NCBI RefSeq assembly: GCF_041146395.1
Contig: NC_091008.1
Location: 6,833,501 to 6,897,500, forward strand
Reading direction: 5' to 3'
Source: Eulemur rufifrons
Taxonomy: Eukaryota > Chordata > Mammalia > Primates > Lemuridae
Length of the DNA stretch: 64,000 nucleotides
Shown: positions 15,766 to 30,169 of the stretch, piece after piece
Layout: each line of letters begins with the position of its first letter
How positions within the stretch are numbered: the first letter of the stretch is position 1
Position numbers and translations under genes: made by a program
Notes under the pieces: model-generated
The model's database searches: none
Told to the model about the DNA's origin: nothing
Seen by the model: the letters and a program-made list of their open reading frames with translations, nothing else

Positions 15766-16690
15766 GGTCCTGCAACCCACCATGCTTGCCGAACCGCCAG
15801 GGCACCCCAAATTCTTTCAGGATAGCAATTTTGCATTTACTTCTCTGACTTTCATAAATGTCTGTCTCCCTCTCTAGACTGCAACCCACACACGCTGGTC
15901 AGCGTTTAAAAATCTGTTGAGGAAATCAACGCACCTCCCAACCCTCGGCCTCAAAGGGCCTTCAGAAGTTTAACTGCTTGATTAGCACAGGCAGAAAACC
16001 TGAATTTCTCAGATCTCGGAGGGCTGACTAGGAACGAACCCTGAGAAAAGGAAACACCCAGCTTTGCTTTACTTTTTGCGTGAATTATGCATTTATCCAA
16101 GATTTGAGCCACTGAGCTGCGGAGATCTCAGTATTGGAGAGAGAAGCCGTTGAGCACATTCTCTGTAACTCTGCATGAGCACTTTTATTCTTGCATAATT
16201 TTATTAATTTTGTTCCTTTATAGTTGTTTTTAATCCACCTGCAAAGGTTATTGGAGTATGAGTAAAATGTTATAAATTAACATAACCACTAGTCAAAAAG
16301 ACTGTTCCCTTATAATTCATATATTTGTGTCTCCTTGTAGCTTATCTTGCCTTTCCATAAAAGAACTTGGAACAAATGTTTACAATAAAATAATAAAACA
16401 TAACTAAAGCAATTTATTAAGGCATGACATGGGTTACAATGGTCTCCCGACCTCTTTCCCCAGGCCTGCTGATGAAAAAAGGTGTCTATTTTATAAGCTA
16501 GAAAGCATAATTCTATAGGCAATTTGTCCCCAGTCTTCCAAGCAGGAAAGGGACTTCTACTCTCGTGGCTTTTGTGAAACATCATTTAACCACCTCAGAA
16601 CTTTCTTCCCACTCACAAAAAACAAAATTAAAAAAAAAAAAAAAACAAACAACAAAAACACAAAACAAAAAAAACAAACACCAGAATAGA
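15766..16690. other. AT-rich DNA just beyond the NPNT poly(A) site
   Basis: No gene recognised. An A-rich tract (about 16619-16680, plus strand) forms the T/GT-rich downstream element of the polyadenylation site on the gene strand. Confidence 0.5.
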
Positions 16691-16712
16691 CAACTGGGTA
16701 GAATTAACTGTT

Positions 16713-16718
16713 TTTATT
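16713..16718 (-). terminator. NPNT: Polyadenylation signal AATAAA (distal, probable main site)
   Basis: TTTATT on the plus strand reads AATAAA on the gene strand. Immediately downstream on that strand (16620-16680) is a long T/GT-rich run, the expected downstream element. Position fits the usual UTR length. Confidence 0.75.
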
Positions 16719-17743
16719 TACAAAGAGTTGTTTTCATTTGGCCGTTTGGAAAACCACTAACGTTTTTCATTTGAGAAAACATTAAATAATAAACAAGATG
16801 GTATACAGTACTTTGGATAACCTCTGCCATCAGTTTAGTGCAATGCATTATTGGCACCTAAAAGTAAAATTTTCAATTATTTTCCCCTTTTGTCTTCGGC
16901 TGTGCAGTTATAGGACCAAAAAGGAAATGAATCGTTAAAAATGGATCTAAGGTCCTATTCTCTGCCTCTACCCAAAGGCTGGATGGTTTATATTCTGCCC
17001 CCAGCTCTGCCTCTACCAGGTTCAATGACAAAAGACCTTCTGTTGTACCTATTGTTCAAAAAACATTGCTGTTTTGTGGAACTGGGGAGGTTCCAATTGA
17101 TAAGAGAAACTGACTCAGCTGACAGGGGTGAAGGAAACTTCTAGTGGTGTTGGGGGCGGGGCACTCAATTTTCAGTAGCCAAATTAACTGGTCACACACA
17201 AAGCACAGAGAACGCACCAGAAAAAAAATCTGAACTGTGATCCCGGTGTCTTTAAAAACCATGAAACATCATCCACTGAGCAAGTGAAAGGTTTATACTT
17301 GTACCCAGAAAAATAATTTTAAAACATCATGACATTAGGACATGACTAAGCTGCTAAAATATCTGTCCATCGTATTCTCGTTTGGAATAAATAGTTTTTT
17401 GGTGATATATTTTTTTTTTTTTTCTTGTGGCTTTCCTACTGCTCAGTTTGCCCTAAAAAGAAAGACGTTTTAGTGAGCTTGGCATTTGGTCGGCTGTCGC
17501 CTCTTCATTAAGAGGTCAAGAGGGAAACGCCTCAGTTAGAGCCTAGTCCTGAGTACTTAAGTTCTGAAGATTTTCATGACATACCAGGATCAAAACAGCT
17601 TTTGGGAGATTCTGTCATCTGTTACTTTACCTTGAGGTCAGAACATCTTTAACCATCTTAAATAGGTACGTTTTTATCTAATTTTTAAAAAGCTGAGAGA
17701 GTGGGGGCAGGGAGGAGAGTAAGATTTTCACACCTCTTTTTTT

Positions 17744-17749
17744 TTTATT
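17744..17749 (-). terminator. NPNT: Possible proximal polyadenylation signal AATAAA
   Basis: A second AATAAA on the gene strand inside the 3' UTR, about 1.5 kb after the stop, followed by an A run and then GAGGTGTG. It could give a shorter transcript. Evidence is the hexamer and a weak GT element only. Confidence 0.35.
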
Positions 17750-19252
17750 AAGGATTCTAATTTAACAGCTGTCCCTGCCCAGAAACGAAGCCTCATGCTC
17801 TAGTCCGAGCCTGTTTCCTCTTGTTCTATTCTTAGTGCACATACAGGACAGCTGGTCGCCGTCCCCTCTGCGCCCAACCTCCCACGCTTGCAAACCCCCA
17901 ATGGTTTGCCTCTCTCTTCTCTCCTCCAGGCTGAATGATCCTAGCTCCTTTAATTTTTTCATCCTAGATCTTCATTTTCCCAACCCTTCAATCATCTGTG
18001 TGATTCCTGGCAAAAAACAGCAGAAAATATTTTGATGACTTTAATCAGAAATGAAGAGAAGCTTCAGGAGTAAGTTACTTTTTTAAAAGTCTCCTTATTT
18101 TTAAATATAAATGTGAAGTGTGCAGAGAGGAAGTCTAGCTGGGGGTTCGTGGATCTCAGAATTCCCGCCTTGCCCTGCCACAGCTCGTAAGGGATGGGCT
18201 ACACCTGCCCACGCTTTGATTTGAAGCTTCGTATGAAGATCTGTTTCCCCTATATTTCCTCCCTCCCGGCTTCCCTCCAACAAGATCCTTTCTCCAAAAC
18301 AACCAAAACTTTTACAAAGCTCCCAGGTTGCCAGAGAGCCCCGAGGCATGATGGTAAAAGCTGTTGGCTCACAAGGATACCTTGAAACAGTGAAGGTTTT
18401 ATGCATTAACTGCAGTTTCTTATCTCCTGAAATGGTTCACTATCCTCCGCAAAGATCAAACTCAAGGCTATTAAAAAAAAAAAGTCAAGATCACGCACCC
18501 GGAGGATATTTCACCGTGTTATTTTTTAACTCACGAGCTCACAAGCTGCCCTTCACCTTGGCAACTAGAGTCTGCAAATATTAGCCACACGTAAGTACTG
18601 AATATCAATAGCACATGGACACAAAACCCAACAGTACTAACAATGGATTACGTGCTCACTCTACGTAACTGTCTTTGAAAGAAAAATACAGATAACAATA
18701 AATGCATCTTGACTGATATACACACCCTTATTTGATAATGTGAATGGCAGTGAAGGAGATCGGGTCAGGCCAGCACTCACCTAGGTGAAGGGGATAAATC
18801 CATGTCACAAGGACGTTGCACGCTGTATCTTAAGCGAAGTCAATACTACTCATGATACAACACACTGGACAGATAACATAATGGCCATTTGCACAGATTG
18901 CTTTAGAAAACTTCTCCCAGGATTTAATTTGCTCCCATAATTGGCTACAAGGAGCACCCCGTAACCAGGGGGAGGATGGTCTGGGCCACACGCGCTGAAC
19001 ACCTTCCAAACAGACACACAGGATGGAAAGCAACATCTAGCAATGGCTTGGATGTGTCTGCAGGTGCCCCTGTGTTTGGAGGAGGCGTCACTCTCCACTG
19101 GGACCGCACAAAAGCAGCCCAGCAGGGCCGGGGTCACCCACCAGACTCCCCCCTCACCACCGGCCCGCCCTTCTCCTAGGCCTGATAAGGGAGAGAAGAC
19201 GAGAGAAGTTGAGGATTGGAAAGAGAAGCGGGAGCAACGTGGGAGTCCGCTG

Positions 19253-19363
19253 CTAGTTGTGGAGTTGCAGGCGTTCTTCAGAGCAGTGGCCTCTTTTCAA
19301 GCTCACGTCGTCCAAGCCAATCTCCCCGGGGTGACCGCGCCATTTTTCACCCTTGAAGATGAC
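19253..19363 (-). CDS. NPNT: NPNT terminal coding exon: MAM domain end and stop
   Basis: The last coding exon, phase 0. The acceptor is TGCCTTCTCTCCCAG before 19363. It encodes VIFKGEKWRGHPGEIGLDDV, then SLKRGHCSEER, with the fourth MAM cysteine in GHC. The usual nephronectin C-terminus, as I remember it, is ...GHCSEER followed directly by stop. Here the frame runs on through CTG CAA CTC CAC AAC (LQLHN, 19256-19270) to TAG at 19253-19255, a 5-residue extension. Coding sequence and acceptor are otherwise intact. The exon continues into the 3' UTR. Confidence 0.95.
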   Translation of the reverse strand, partial: VIFKGEKWRGHPGEIGLDDVSLKRGHCSEERLQLHN

Positions 19364-19955
19364 CTGGGAGAGAAGGCACACGCCAGTCAAGCCTCCTCGG
19401 ACCCTTTCCAGTGCCCGCTTGGGATGCAAAGTAAAGGCAAACCTTCCCCAAAACTGAACAGGAAACTTATTTATAACAGGAGGAGAGACCAGAACACAGT
19501 GGCCGGGGTCACCCGAGGCGTGAAATCATCAGTTAATTGCTCCTCAGGCCACACTGCTCAGCATCAGTTACCCTTTAAGAAGCCGTTCTACACTGCAGAC
19601 TGAGTCAATCCGGGAATGTTTACACAGTGAGCACTCTCGTCAAAGATTACCAGGGTTAGAAGAAGAGTGAGACAGAAATATCTGCACAAAGGTGTGGATA
19701 TTAAGAGCCAAAGATCTGAAAGATCATATTCACGCAGCCTATCCTAGAGGTTTCTTAGTTCTTCCATTTGGTTAATATAGTTTTACTGCCCAAAATGGAG
19801 TAAATTCAAACACCATAATCCAATCACGCTGTTTTACCTGTATAAAAACCAAAAAATTTTCGCTATCCTTGTATTTTATCTTCTGTAGAACATTCCTGCT
19901 CATTTTGAAACAAGAGAAACCTTTCCATGCTATGATTTGAAACCATTATCTTGTT

Positions 19956-20293
19956 ATTTAGTTATTTATTTATTTTGAGACAGAGTCTCACTCTGTTGCC
20001 CGGGCTAGAGTGCCGTGGCGTCAGCCTAGCTCACAGCAACCTCCAACTCCTGCGCTCAAGCGATCCTCCTGCCTCAGCCTCCCGAGTAGCTGGGACTACA
20101 GGCATGCGCCACCATGCCCGGCTAATTTTTTCTGTATATATTTTTAGTTGTCCATATAATTTCTTTCTATTTTTAGTAGAGATGGGGTCTCGCTCTTGCT
20201 CAGGCTGGTCTCGAACTCCTGAGCTCGAGCGATCCTCCCGCCTGGGCCTCCCAGAGTGCTGGGATTACAGGCGTGAGCCACCGCACCCGGCCA
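19956..20293 (-). mobile_element. Alu SINE, lemur type (NPNT intron, sense to gene)
   Basis: Complete copy, tail made of (TTTA)n, flanked by ATTATCTTGTT at 19945-19955 and 20294-20304. Confidence 0.96.
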
Positions 20294-20591
20294 ATTATCT
20301 TGTTTTATTTCTCCAAACAATGTAAATATTGAGAAAAACTTTAAGGAATAATATCAAAGAATTAAACAAAATCCAAGTACCCTAATAAAAGCTGTATTAA
20401 TGGAATCTATCTTTTCTTTCTAAAATAGTTTCTAGAACCTTACAGGCATAGAGGCAGAATCTCCTAACAGCAAGTTTTCTAAGCACCTACATAGAGAAGA
20501 CGTTTTTCCCAAATGCATTCACTATTTTGGTGGGATATTGTACAACATTTTGCTTCTACCTATGACTTGATTACTTAAGATCTAATTTATA

Positions 20592-20951
20592 GGCCGGGCG
20601 CGGTGGCTCACGCCTGTAATCCCAGCACTCTGGGAGGCCGAGGCGGGTGGATCATTTGAGCTCAGGAGTTCGAGACCAGCCTGAGCAAGAGCAAGACCCC
20701 GTCTCTACTAAAAATAGAAAGAAATTATATGGACAGCTAAAAATATATATATAGAAAAAATTAGCCAGGCATGGTGGCACATGCCTGTAGTCCCAGCTAC
20801 TCGGGAGGCTGAGGCAGGAGGATCACTTGAGCCCAGGAGTTTGAGGTTGCTGTGAGCTAGGCTAACGCCACAGCACTCTAGCCCGGGCAACAGAGTGAGA
20901 CTCTGTCTCAAAAAAAAAAAAAAAAAAAAAAAAAGAAAAGAAAAAAAGGAA
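20592..20951 (+). mobile_element. Alu SINE, lemur type (NPNT intron, antisense)
   Basis: Complete copy with long A tail; perfect 15-bp duplication AAGATCTAATTTATA at 20577-20591 and 20952-20966. It lies about 470 bp downstream (gene sense) of the MAM part 2 exon. Confidence 0.97.
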
Positions 20952-21422
20952 AAGATCTAATTTATATATTCAATCAAAACACTTCCGACATCCTGTCCTG
21001 AATACAATAGCACTTTCCGATTGTGGTTCTGGGCTCCTACCCTCTGAGGCAAAGAAACACATCATTGAGCTTTAAAGAAACATTTCAGAAGAGGGAAAAA
21101 AAAAAAAAAAAAACCATCTCCAGGGTCATTTACGGTCCGGAGAGTTTGAGGCGTAAGGAATTCAAGGAAAGGGAAAAGCAGGCACAGGTAAGCTCACCAC
21201 CCCTGCCCGCTGACGTTTCTGTGGATTAACCTTTTTCTAGTCCTAAATACTTTTTCATCAACAATAGTGGCTGTCACCAGGCTGGGGAGGGCGGTGGTCA
21301 CAGGTTGCAATGCAGAAGCCGATTTCAGAGAGAGACAGCGGACGGAGTCTCACAGCAAGACCCCAGAGCTCTCCCGTGCGCGGAGAACCTCCCAGCTCTG
21401 CCCCCTTCGCGGATCTACTCAC

Positions 21423-21679
21423 GCTCTTGACGTCAGCCCCGCGCAGGGTGATCTGTGTCCTCCTCCAGCCGTGGCCACCGCTCCGTCCCCACACGGCCGC
21501 CCCGTGGGCGCCGTGTTTCCGCACGAACACCTGCAGCGCGCCGGCGCGCAGCCCGGTCACCTTGTGCCTGAAGGACAGGCACAGGTCCCCCGAGGCCAGG
21601 AGGTGGCCCAGGGGGAGCACCAGGCGGGCGGCTTTTCCCCCGGGGGCTTTGGCTGCCGACACTGCCAGGTACTGGCCAC
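21423..21679 (-). CDS. NPNT: NPNT exon: MAM domain, part 2
   Basis: A 257-nt exon entering in phase 1 and leaving in phase 0, the only asymmetric internal exon in the window. The acceptor is CCCGTTGCAG before 21679 and the donor is GTGAGT after 21423. It encodes GGQYLAVSAAKAPGGKAARL, a LPLGHLLASGDLCLSFRHKV core with the third MAM cysteine, and ends TQITLRGADVKS. The exon is strikingly GC- and CpG-rich compared with its introns. It is flanked within about 0.5 kb on both sides by Alus in opposite orientations. Other reading frames on the opposite strand here are a by-product of the GC-rich composition and are not genes. Confidence 0.97.
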
Positions 21680-21954
21680 CTGCAACGGGAAACAGGGCCG
21701 TGGGTGTCTGTGTCCAGATGTCCCTTCCAGCACACGCAGCACGGGCGGGGCGGGGGAGGGGGAAAGGGGGGCCTCGGTTTTTTTATTTGTAAAAGGAGTT
21801 TCCGATTTTTGAAGGACAAAGACGTGACTTGTTTCTAGGCCTGTTTTAAATGCTATGGTTTTCGTTTGCAGAAAACACTGACTGGCTGGGCTCATGGACA
21901 GAAGTTACAGCAAAGACACACAATGCTCGGTAATGCGGACACGGAGCATCTCAG

Positions 21955-21981
21955 ACACACACACGCACACACACACACACA
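21955..21981. repeat. (CA)n microsatellite
   Basis: CA run with one CG interruption in the NPNT intron between MAM part 1 and part 2. Confidence 0.9.
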
Positions 21982-22167
21982 TTCATCCAGCACCTGCCGA
22001 TCCTCACCTGTCCATGACACCCCCTGCCAAGCTGTCTGGGTGCTTCGGAAGAACGGACTCTAAATTTCCAGGAAGAATTTTCCATGTGGCTAAATTAACC
22101 TCTGTGCAATAAAGCACATGGTGATATAAAGGGCGCTGTATCTATTTATTCTCTCTTCCCCCCACTT

Positions 22168-22514
22168 ATTTTTTTTTTTTTTTTTTTTTTTTGAGACAGA
22201 GTCTCACTCTGTTGCCCAGGCTAGAGTGAGTGCCGTGGCGTCAGCCTAGCTCATAGCAACCTCAAACTCCTGAGCTCAAGCGATCCTCCTGCCTCAGCCT
22301 CCCGAGTAGCTGGGACTACAGGCATGTGCCACCATGCCCGGCTAATTTTTTCTATATATATTTTTAGCTGTCCATATAATTTCTTTCTATTTTTAGTAGA
22401 GATGGGGTCTTGCTCTTGCTCAGGCTGGTCTCGAACTCCTGAGCTCCAGTGATCCGCCCGCCTCGGCCTCCCAGAGTGCTGGGATGACAGGCGTGAGCCA
22501 CCACGCCCGGCCTA
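22168..22514 (-). mobile_element. Alu SINE, lemur type (NPNT intron, sense)
   Basis: Complete copy with 24+ T head; short duplication CCCCCACTT at 22159-22167 and 22515-22523. It lies about 490 bp upstream (gene sense) of the MAM part 2 exon. Confidence 0.95.
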
Positions 22515-22683
22515 CCCCCACTTTTTTTTTAATCTCTAACTACAGAAGGGTCTTTATACTATGCCTTTCACGATGGTGTAGCCCTGACCCCAGGAAGATA
22601 CAAAGGTGTTCTGGAAACTTCCACATCTTCCCGGAGCATCAGTTTTACTTGGTGGTTAAGTCATTTAAAACATTTTTGTATTA

Positions 22684-23210
<527 letters not shown>

Positions 23211-23219
23211 AAATCTATA

Positions 23220-25324
<2,105 letters not shown>

Positions 25325-25337
25325 AAAACACTTTTTT

Positions 25338-27254
25338 GAATGCTGCAGACATATCTGCATGTACATGCTGGCGTGCTTGATATATATTTAAGTAAATTCC
25401 TTGTAGCCGTCAGCAGACACAGTGCCGAGTCAGTTGCCTTTAACCCTTGTTCTCCAGAGATCAGGGTTCCAGAAACAGGGTCCCAGGTCTAGCCTTGACA
25501 TTGACGGGAGGAGGGTGTGTCCTCGGGGCCACACCTGTGGGCAGCAGTTTTCCATTTCTTAGAGGAATGTATTCATTTCACATCTCACAGTGACGTTCAG
25601 AACCCAAAGTGCTAAACAAGACGGACAGCACCAGGAAGCGCGTTGGCAAATGCACTCATTTTGCGGCTGTCTCTCAGGGTTGTTAAGCTTAGTTAATTGG
25701 GGGTTTTCTTAGAAATCTTAGCATATCAGAACGTTTGCAAATCTGCATCTTGGATTAAGAACTGCACACCGTTAAAATCAGTCCTAACTGGACATCCAAA
25801 TGTATATTTTTACAAATGGTATAATCTAGATGGGAAGAAGTAAACAATCAGCTTGGTGGTTAACTAATGCACAGAATTTATTAAATTACATATATTCTTC
25901 TCTGGCCTTTACGTGATACACACACATACACACGCCTGCACTTCCTAGAAGAGAAACAGTGGTTTTCACGCGTTGATCCCACTTCTCATGCCCTTGTGGT
26001 CACAGAGCACAACTCTAACCCCGGCCAAGGACTTGAAAAGCCAACCTGCTCCGTTATTTCTTCCCCAGCCCAAACGTTCTGGTTCTTCACCCATTTCTCT
26101 CAGGCTTTGAATGTGAAATAACCTTCCCATCTGAGAGGCGTATAATTAACTCTATGCTTCTCAGACCAGAAAGAACCTTCAAAAGTGGATTAACCACTGA
26201 ACCAAAGTGAATTTTCCATGATGAAAAAAAAAATGCCATATTTCTATGGAAACGGACTGTCTTTTGGAGAGCAACGTCACAGGCCTCACTCCCACCGTTT
26301 CATTTTCTACTAAAACTGTTGAGTCTTCCACACTTGGTGCTGAGTGACAGGGTCCCCGTCCCTCAGCTGTGCGGCTGGTGTCTAGACAATGAGCCACACC
26401 TTGGATTCATCCCCACTGGATTTCACCCTTTCGTTATGACCCAGTAATATTCCGAGTGACGGCTGTGTCAGCCCACAGTGACACCTTCCTCTCCGGCTTT
26501 GAGCCAACCACAGTTGAGTCCGTTTGTCTTCAATATATCAAAGGCCAATATCCAATTGATCCGGGTTCTTGGCAAAAACCTGGACCAGCTAGAAGAGCGT
26601 TTTCCAGGGACCAGAGCCAAGCACCGGGACTTGTCCTGTCACCCCGGCAGCTGCCACCTCCTTCCAGTCTGTCCTGTGTCATCGCAGCCCAGCGGCCACT
26701 GCACACGTTTTTGTCTCATTTCCAACTCTCTTCTCATTTCTCCACCGGAGGGCCAGGGGAATTGGGGTCACAGCAAATTCGAGTATTTATAAATGTGATG
26801 AGTAACAAAAAAATGTTGAAAAGTGCTAAATTGGTTCTAAAAGATAAGGTTTAAATTCTAAAAGTCAAATATTCCACATAGGCTATCTTTATAGACTGTT
26901 TACTCTTTATAGACTGTTTACACGCAAATGCAGTGAATTCTGAGTTTGGCATGAATCACTCTCCCCAGCGGGCCTTGCTTGCAAGACTTATTCTTATGAC
27001 TCTAAAACGTTCTTCACCATTCTATCCTACGTGACTGTTCTAGAACCTTCCTTCTGAAGCAGACTGTGCCAGGTCAGTGCTCAGCAGAATCTACAAGACC
27101 GTGACCTGCTGGACGGACCACGCACACCACCCCACGCACGACGGCTGAGGTCCCACTGTGGGGCAGGGAAAACGCTGCCCGTGTTCTAGAAACTGCCAGA
27201 AGCTGCCCGGCCAGCACGGAGGGCCTGGCCATGAAGAGAGAAGTCGCGGATTTG
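25338..27254. other. NPNT intron, no confident feature
   Basis: No exon recognised. Contains a perfect tandem duplication at 26886-26921 (listed separately). Confidence 0.45.
26886..26921. repeat. Tandem duplication, 18 bp x 2
   Basis: TCTTTATAGACTGTTTAC occurs twice in direct succession without mismatch. Confidence 0.95.
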
Positions 27255-27420
27255 ACACTAAACTCCACCACGCTCCAGCTGTGTGTTCTTAGTAACTTCT
27301 CTGGGCATCTCCTTTGTGAAATAAAATCAGTATTACCTGCTTCTTGGGGTAGATGAGAAGATTATGTAAAATTAAGGAGATGATGAAGGAGCTGGGATTA
27401 TCACAGGTATTAAACGTACG
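27255..27420 (+). repeat. MIR SINE fragment
   Basis: 'ctccagctgtgtgttcttagtaacttctctgggcatctcctttgtgaaataaaatc' follows MIR order. Confidence 0.7.
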
Positions 27421-28389
27421 TTGGTTCTCTCTTATTCACAGACACCTGTGACAACATTTATAATCTTGTCCTGCTCAGAGTCAGCCTTAAATGCGTGAGA
27501 GTCATGCAAGAGTGAGCGTGTGTGGACGGCATGTGAGGCATTCAATATTTTCTTTTATAACTCAGAAAAGATCTAAAAACCCATTTGAGTTTATTGAATA
27601 TTCCATATTTTTAAAAGCTTGCCTCAAATTTTTATTTTTAAATATTTCTATTTCAATCTTAGGAGAGCTAATAAATACATTTTGGGGCTAATTTTTTAAT
27701 ACCTTGCTGCTAGACATGTGCATTGAGGACGACCTCCAGAGATAGTTCCAAGGAACCTGTTAAAAATGCATGAAAACGTGCATTTTACAAAGGCCTCCAG
27801 CCTTTTCTCTGTACAGGCTGGGTTCGAGAAGAACTGGTTTAACATACCACAAGCTCTCTCAAGTTAACTTTTGTGTGTTTTGTGATCTATAAGACATGGC
27901 ATGGTATTTAAGGGCCAGGCGTTTAAAAATAAATGAAATAACGCACTTTTTCTTCCTATCTTGTATCTTTTATTCTCAGAATCCGGAATCAGGAGCATAA
28001 AAAGGAAAAAAAGAAACCAACTTTTCATTCTGCCATTAAGTTGGCCTCACCCATAAAAGATTTAATTACTGAGGGGAGAAAAGCTATCCTGAAACCACAA
28101 GACGAAACATGCTATAAATACTAAACCTTTAGATTAGTAAGAATTATGCAATTTAAAAGTCTGTCAATTTTCCAAGGAACTATGTCTAAATCCACCTTTC
28201 TCGTAACCTTCTCTTATGGAATAAGCGGAGGATATTTATAACTGTTTTGTTCAGCATCCAAGTTAGGGTGAAATTTTTCTTAGATAATCACAACTTCACA
28301 GTTCTATCGTCTCTTACCTCTCAAATCTTAAAAAAAAAAAAAAAAAAACACGGACGTCATTAAAAAAATGATCAGGGATCACCTCCTAC
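27421..28389. other. NPNT intron, AT-rich, nothing recognised
   Basis: No gene or classified repeat; poly-A stretch near 28330-28348. Confidence 0.5.
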
Positions 28390-28404
28390 AATATTACGTT
28401 TTTT

Positions 28405-28676
28405 TGGTTTTTTACTTTTTTTTTTTTTTTTTTTTGAGACAGAGTCTCACTTTGTTGCCCAGGCTAGAGTGAGTGCCGTGGCGTCAGCCTCGCTCACAGC
28501 AACCTCAAACTCCTGGACTTAAGCGATCCTCCTGCCTCAGCCTCCCGAGTAGCTGGGACTACAGGCATGCGCCACCATGCCCAGCTAATTTTTCTATATA
28601 TATATTTTTAGTTGTCCCTATAATTTTTTTCTATTTTCAGTAGAGACGGGGTCTCGCTCTTGCTCAGGCTGGTCTC
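28405..28676 (-). mobile_element. 5'-truncated Alu SINE (NPNT intron, sense)
   Basis: Lemur-type Alu whose 5' end is missing (stops at '...caggctggtctc'), yet flanked by AATATTACGTTTTTT at about 28390-28404 and 28677-28691. Truncation happened at insertion. It is 336 bp from the MAM part 1 exon. Confidence 0.95.
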
Positions 28677-29011
28677 AATATTACGTTTTTTAATTCCTGG
28701 GAACGGGGCACTAAAAACTTGAAAACTAGATGCAAGAGTAAGCCTACATGTGTTATTTGCCAAGCCTTTTTGAGAGAAATTCCCTGGCCTTTTAATTAAC
28801 TATCTGTCTCCCATAAATTTACAACCAATGGATAGCTAACAAATTTAGCTCACTTAAAGAAAATGAAAGATAAACGCTGGTGGTCTTTTTTGACCCTCTT
28901 TGTTGAGTCAACACAGAGATGTGTCACAGTACACTGGATAGCAGAACTAGGGTCTTCAGACAGGACCAAACTGGAATGGGTCCCAGGAAAAGTTAGATGA
29001 AATGGTTTTAC

Positions 29012-29110
29012 CTGCTGGGTCCCTGACGGGCTCCCAGTGTAGGTCACTGTCTTTTTCCCTGATCCATCCACAAAGTCCATGGTCAAAATTGCAACTGTGT
29101 ATCAGAACAC
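29012..29110 (-). CDS. NPNT: NPNT exon: MAM domain, part 1
   Basis: A 99-nt phase 1-1 exon. The acceptor is TTTCCTTGCAG before 29110 and the donor is GTAAAA after 29012. It encodes VLIHSCNFDHGLCGWIREK, then DSDLHWEPVRDPA. The C-N-F-D/E-x-G-L-C-G-W pattern is the hallmark opening of MAM domains and supplies the first two of the four conserved cysteines. From memory, it differs from human by conservative changes only (for example Ile for Val before His-Ser-Cys). Confidence 0.97.
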
Positions 29111-29587
29111 CTGCAAGGAAACGAGCAGAAAGACGAGCAGGTCACTAACAACAAACACCACCACGTCAGCTTGTGAACTATGGGTGTTTGTATAATAAGT
29201 GTTTCTCCCCTGTCCACACCCCAGAACTTCTGTCCATGAGATTGAAAGGAAATTACATTAATCCTTTCTCAGCACAATCGCCTCGCCTGTAAAAATAGAA
29301 CACGCGAGTGTTGCCAAATCATGACCTTGTTACCTCATCACTTATACAACGCGATTTCCTTTTCACAGTTTAAATACGACTTGAATACAGTTTATAAAAA
29401 GAAAATGATCGTTCACGATTGTTGTTGCTCAACTGATTTAAGTACAGAGGAAATGGAGTTGTTTAAAAAAAAAAAAGGTGTATAATTTTTTCCCAAATGA
29501 TAGCAAACCATCTACAATTTAGAAGTTATTTTCACGAAACAGAGGGAGACAGTAAAATGTCATTATAACGGTGCGAAAAGTATCTAC
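29111..29587 (-). other. NPNT: Short NPNT intron
   Basis: 477-bp intron between the LFEIFEIER exon and the first MAM exon, GT-AG, without recognisable repeats. Confidence 0.9.
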
Positions 29588-29674
29588 CTGGATCATCCTT
29601 TGCTGCTTCTTCTGCGCTGACTCCTCTTTCTATTTCAAAAATTTCAAACAAATCATTTGAAGGCTGCCGTGGGA
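29588..29674 (-). CDS. NPNT: NPNT exon: LFEIFEIER segment
   Basis: An 87-nt phase 1-1 exon. The acceptor is CTTTCTCTTGCAG before 29674 and the donor is GTAGAT after 29588. With the split Ile codon it encodes IPRQPSNDLFEIFEIER, then GVSAEEAAKDDPG. The acidic LFEIFEIER motif (codons 29625-29651) is known in nephronectin to strengthen integrin alpha8beta1 binding alongside the RGD that ends the previous exon. The intron between the two motifs is 11.9 kb, whereas the next intron is only 477 bp. There is no cysteine; it forms the bridge from linker to MAM domain. Confidence 0.96.
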
Positions 29675-30169
29675 CTGCAAGAGAAAGGTTTTTGGTTTGT
29701 TTTTTTAATGAGAAGTGATGAAGAGGTACCACCTTTAACAGGGTCAGGGGGGAAAGCCCTGGGCATCTCACTCATCTGGAAGAATCTAACATTTAATTAC
29801 ATTTCACATAAAGACTCATGACGTTTGCTCTGCAGGGACTGAAGCTGTGACATTTATCTGGATATAATTTTTAAACAATGATTTGCAAGATTTTCTAAAA
29901 TGCAACATGAAAATAATTTTAAAAAGTCTTCACCTGGAAAATGCATTTTAAAAGAGCTACCAATTTCTGGCAAAGCGTGCATCTCTAGGAAATTCTAAAA
30001 TTCATCTCTGTGAAAATACCTTGTTAGGATCTTTAAACGAAGGCTGTTTGAACTGACAATACCCGTGATTGCAGCGAATGGCTTGATTTTTCTAGCTGTA
30101 GCAGCTATTCGCCTGCAGTGAATCTAATGCACATTCTTACCGGGGCCTCCTCCTTGCATAAGTAGGTTC

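Larger units (their letters stand above)
16695..19252 (-). other. NPNT: NPNT 3' untranslated region
   Basis: From the TAG stop to an inferred cleavage site about 18-20 nt past AATAAA. The length, about 2.55 kb, fits my memory of a 3' UTR of 2-3 kb in human NPNT. The stretch contains no Alu, L1 or MIR that I can recognise, unlike the DNA on both sides, consistent with constraint on a transcribed UTR. The boundary is inferred from sequence signals only. Confidence 0.75.

Noticed and set aside
21267..21812. Long plus-strand frames over the GC-rich NPNT exon
   Set aside because: They are the antisense of the MAM part 2 exon and arise from its GC-rich codons.
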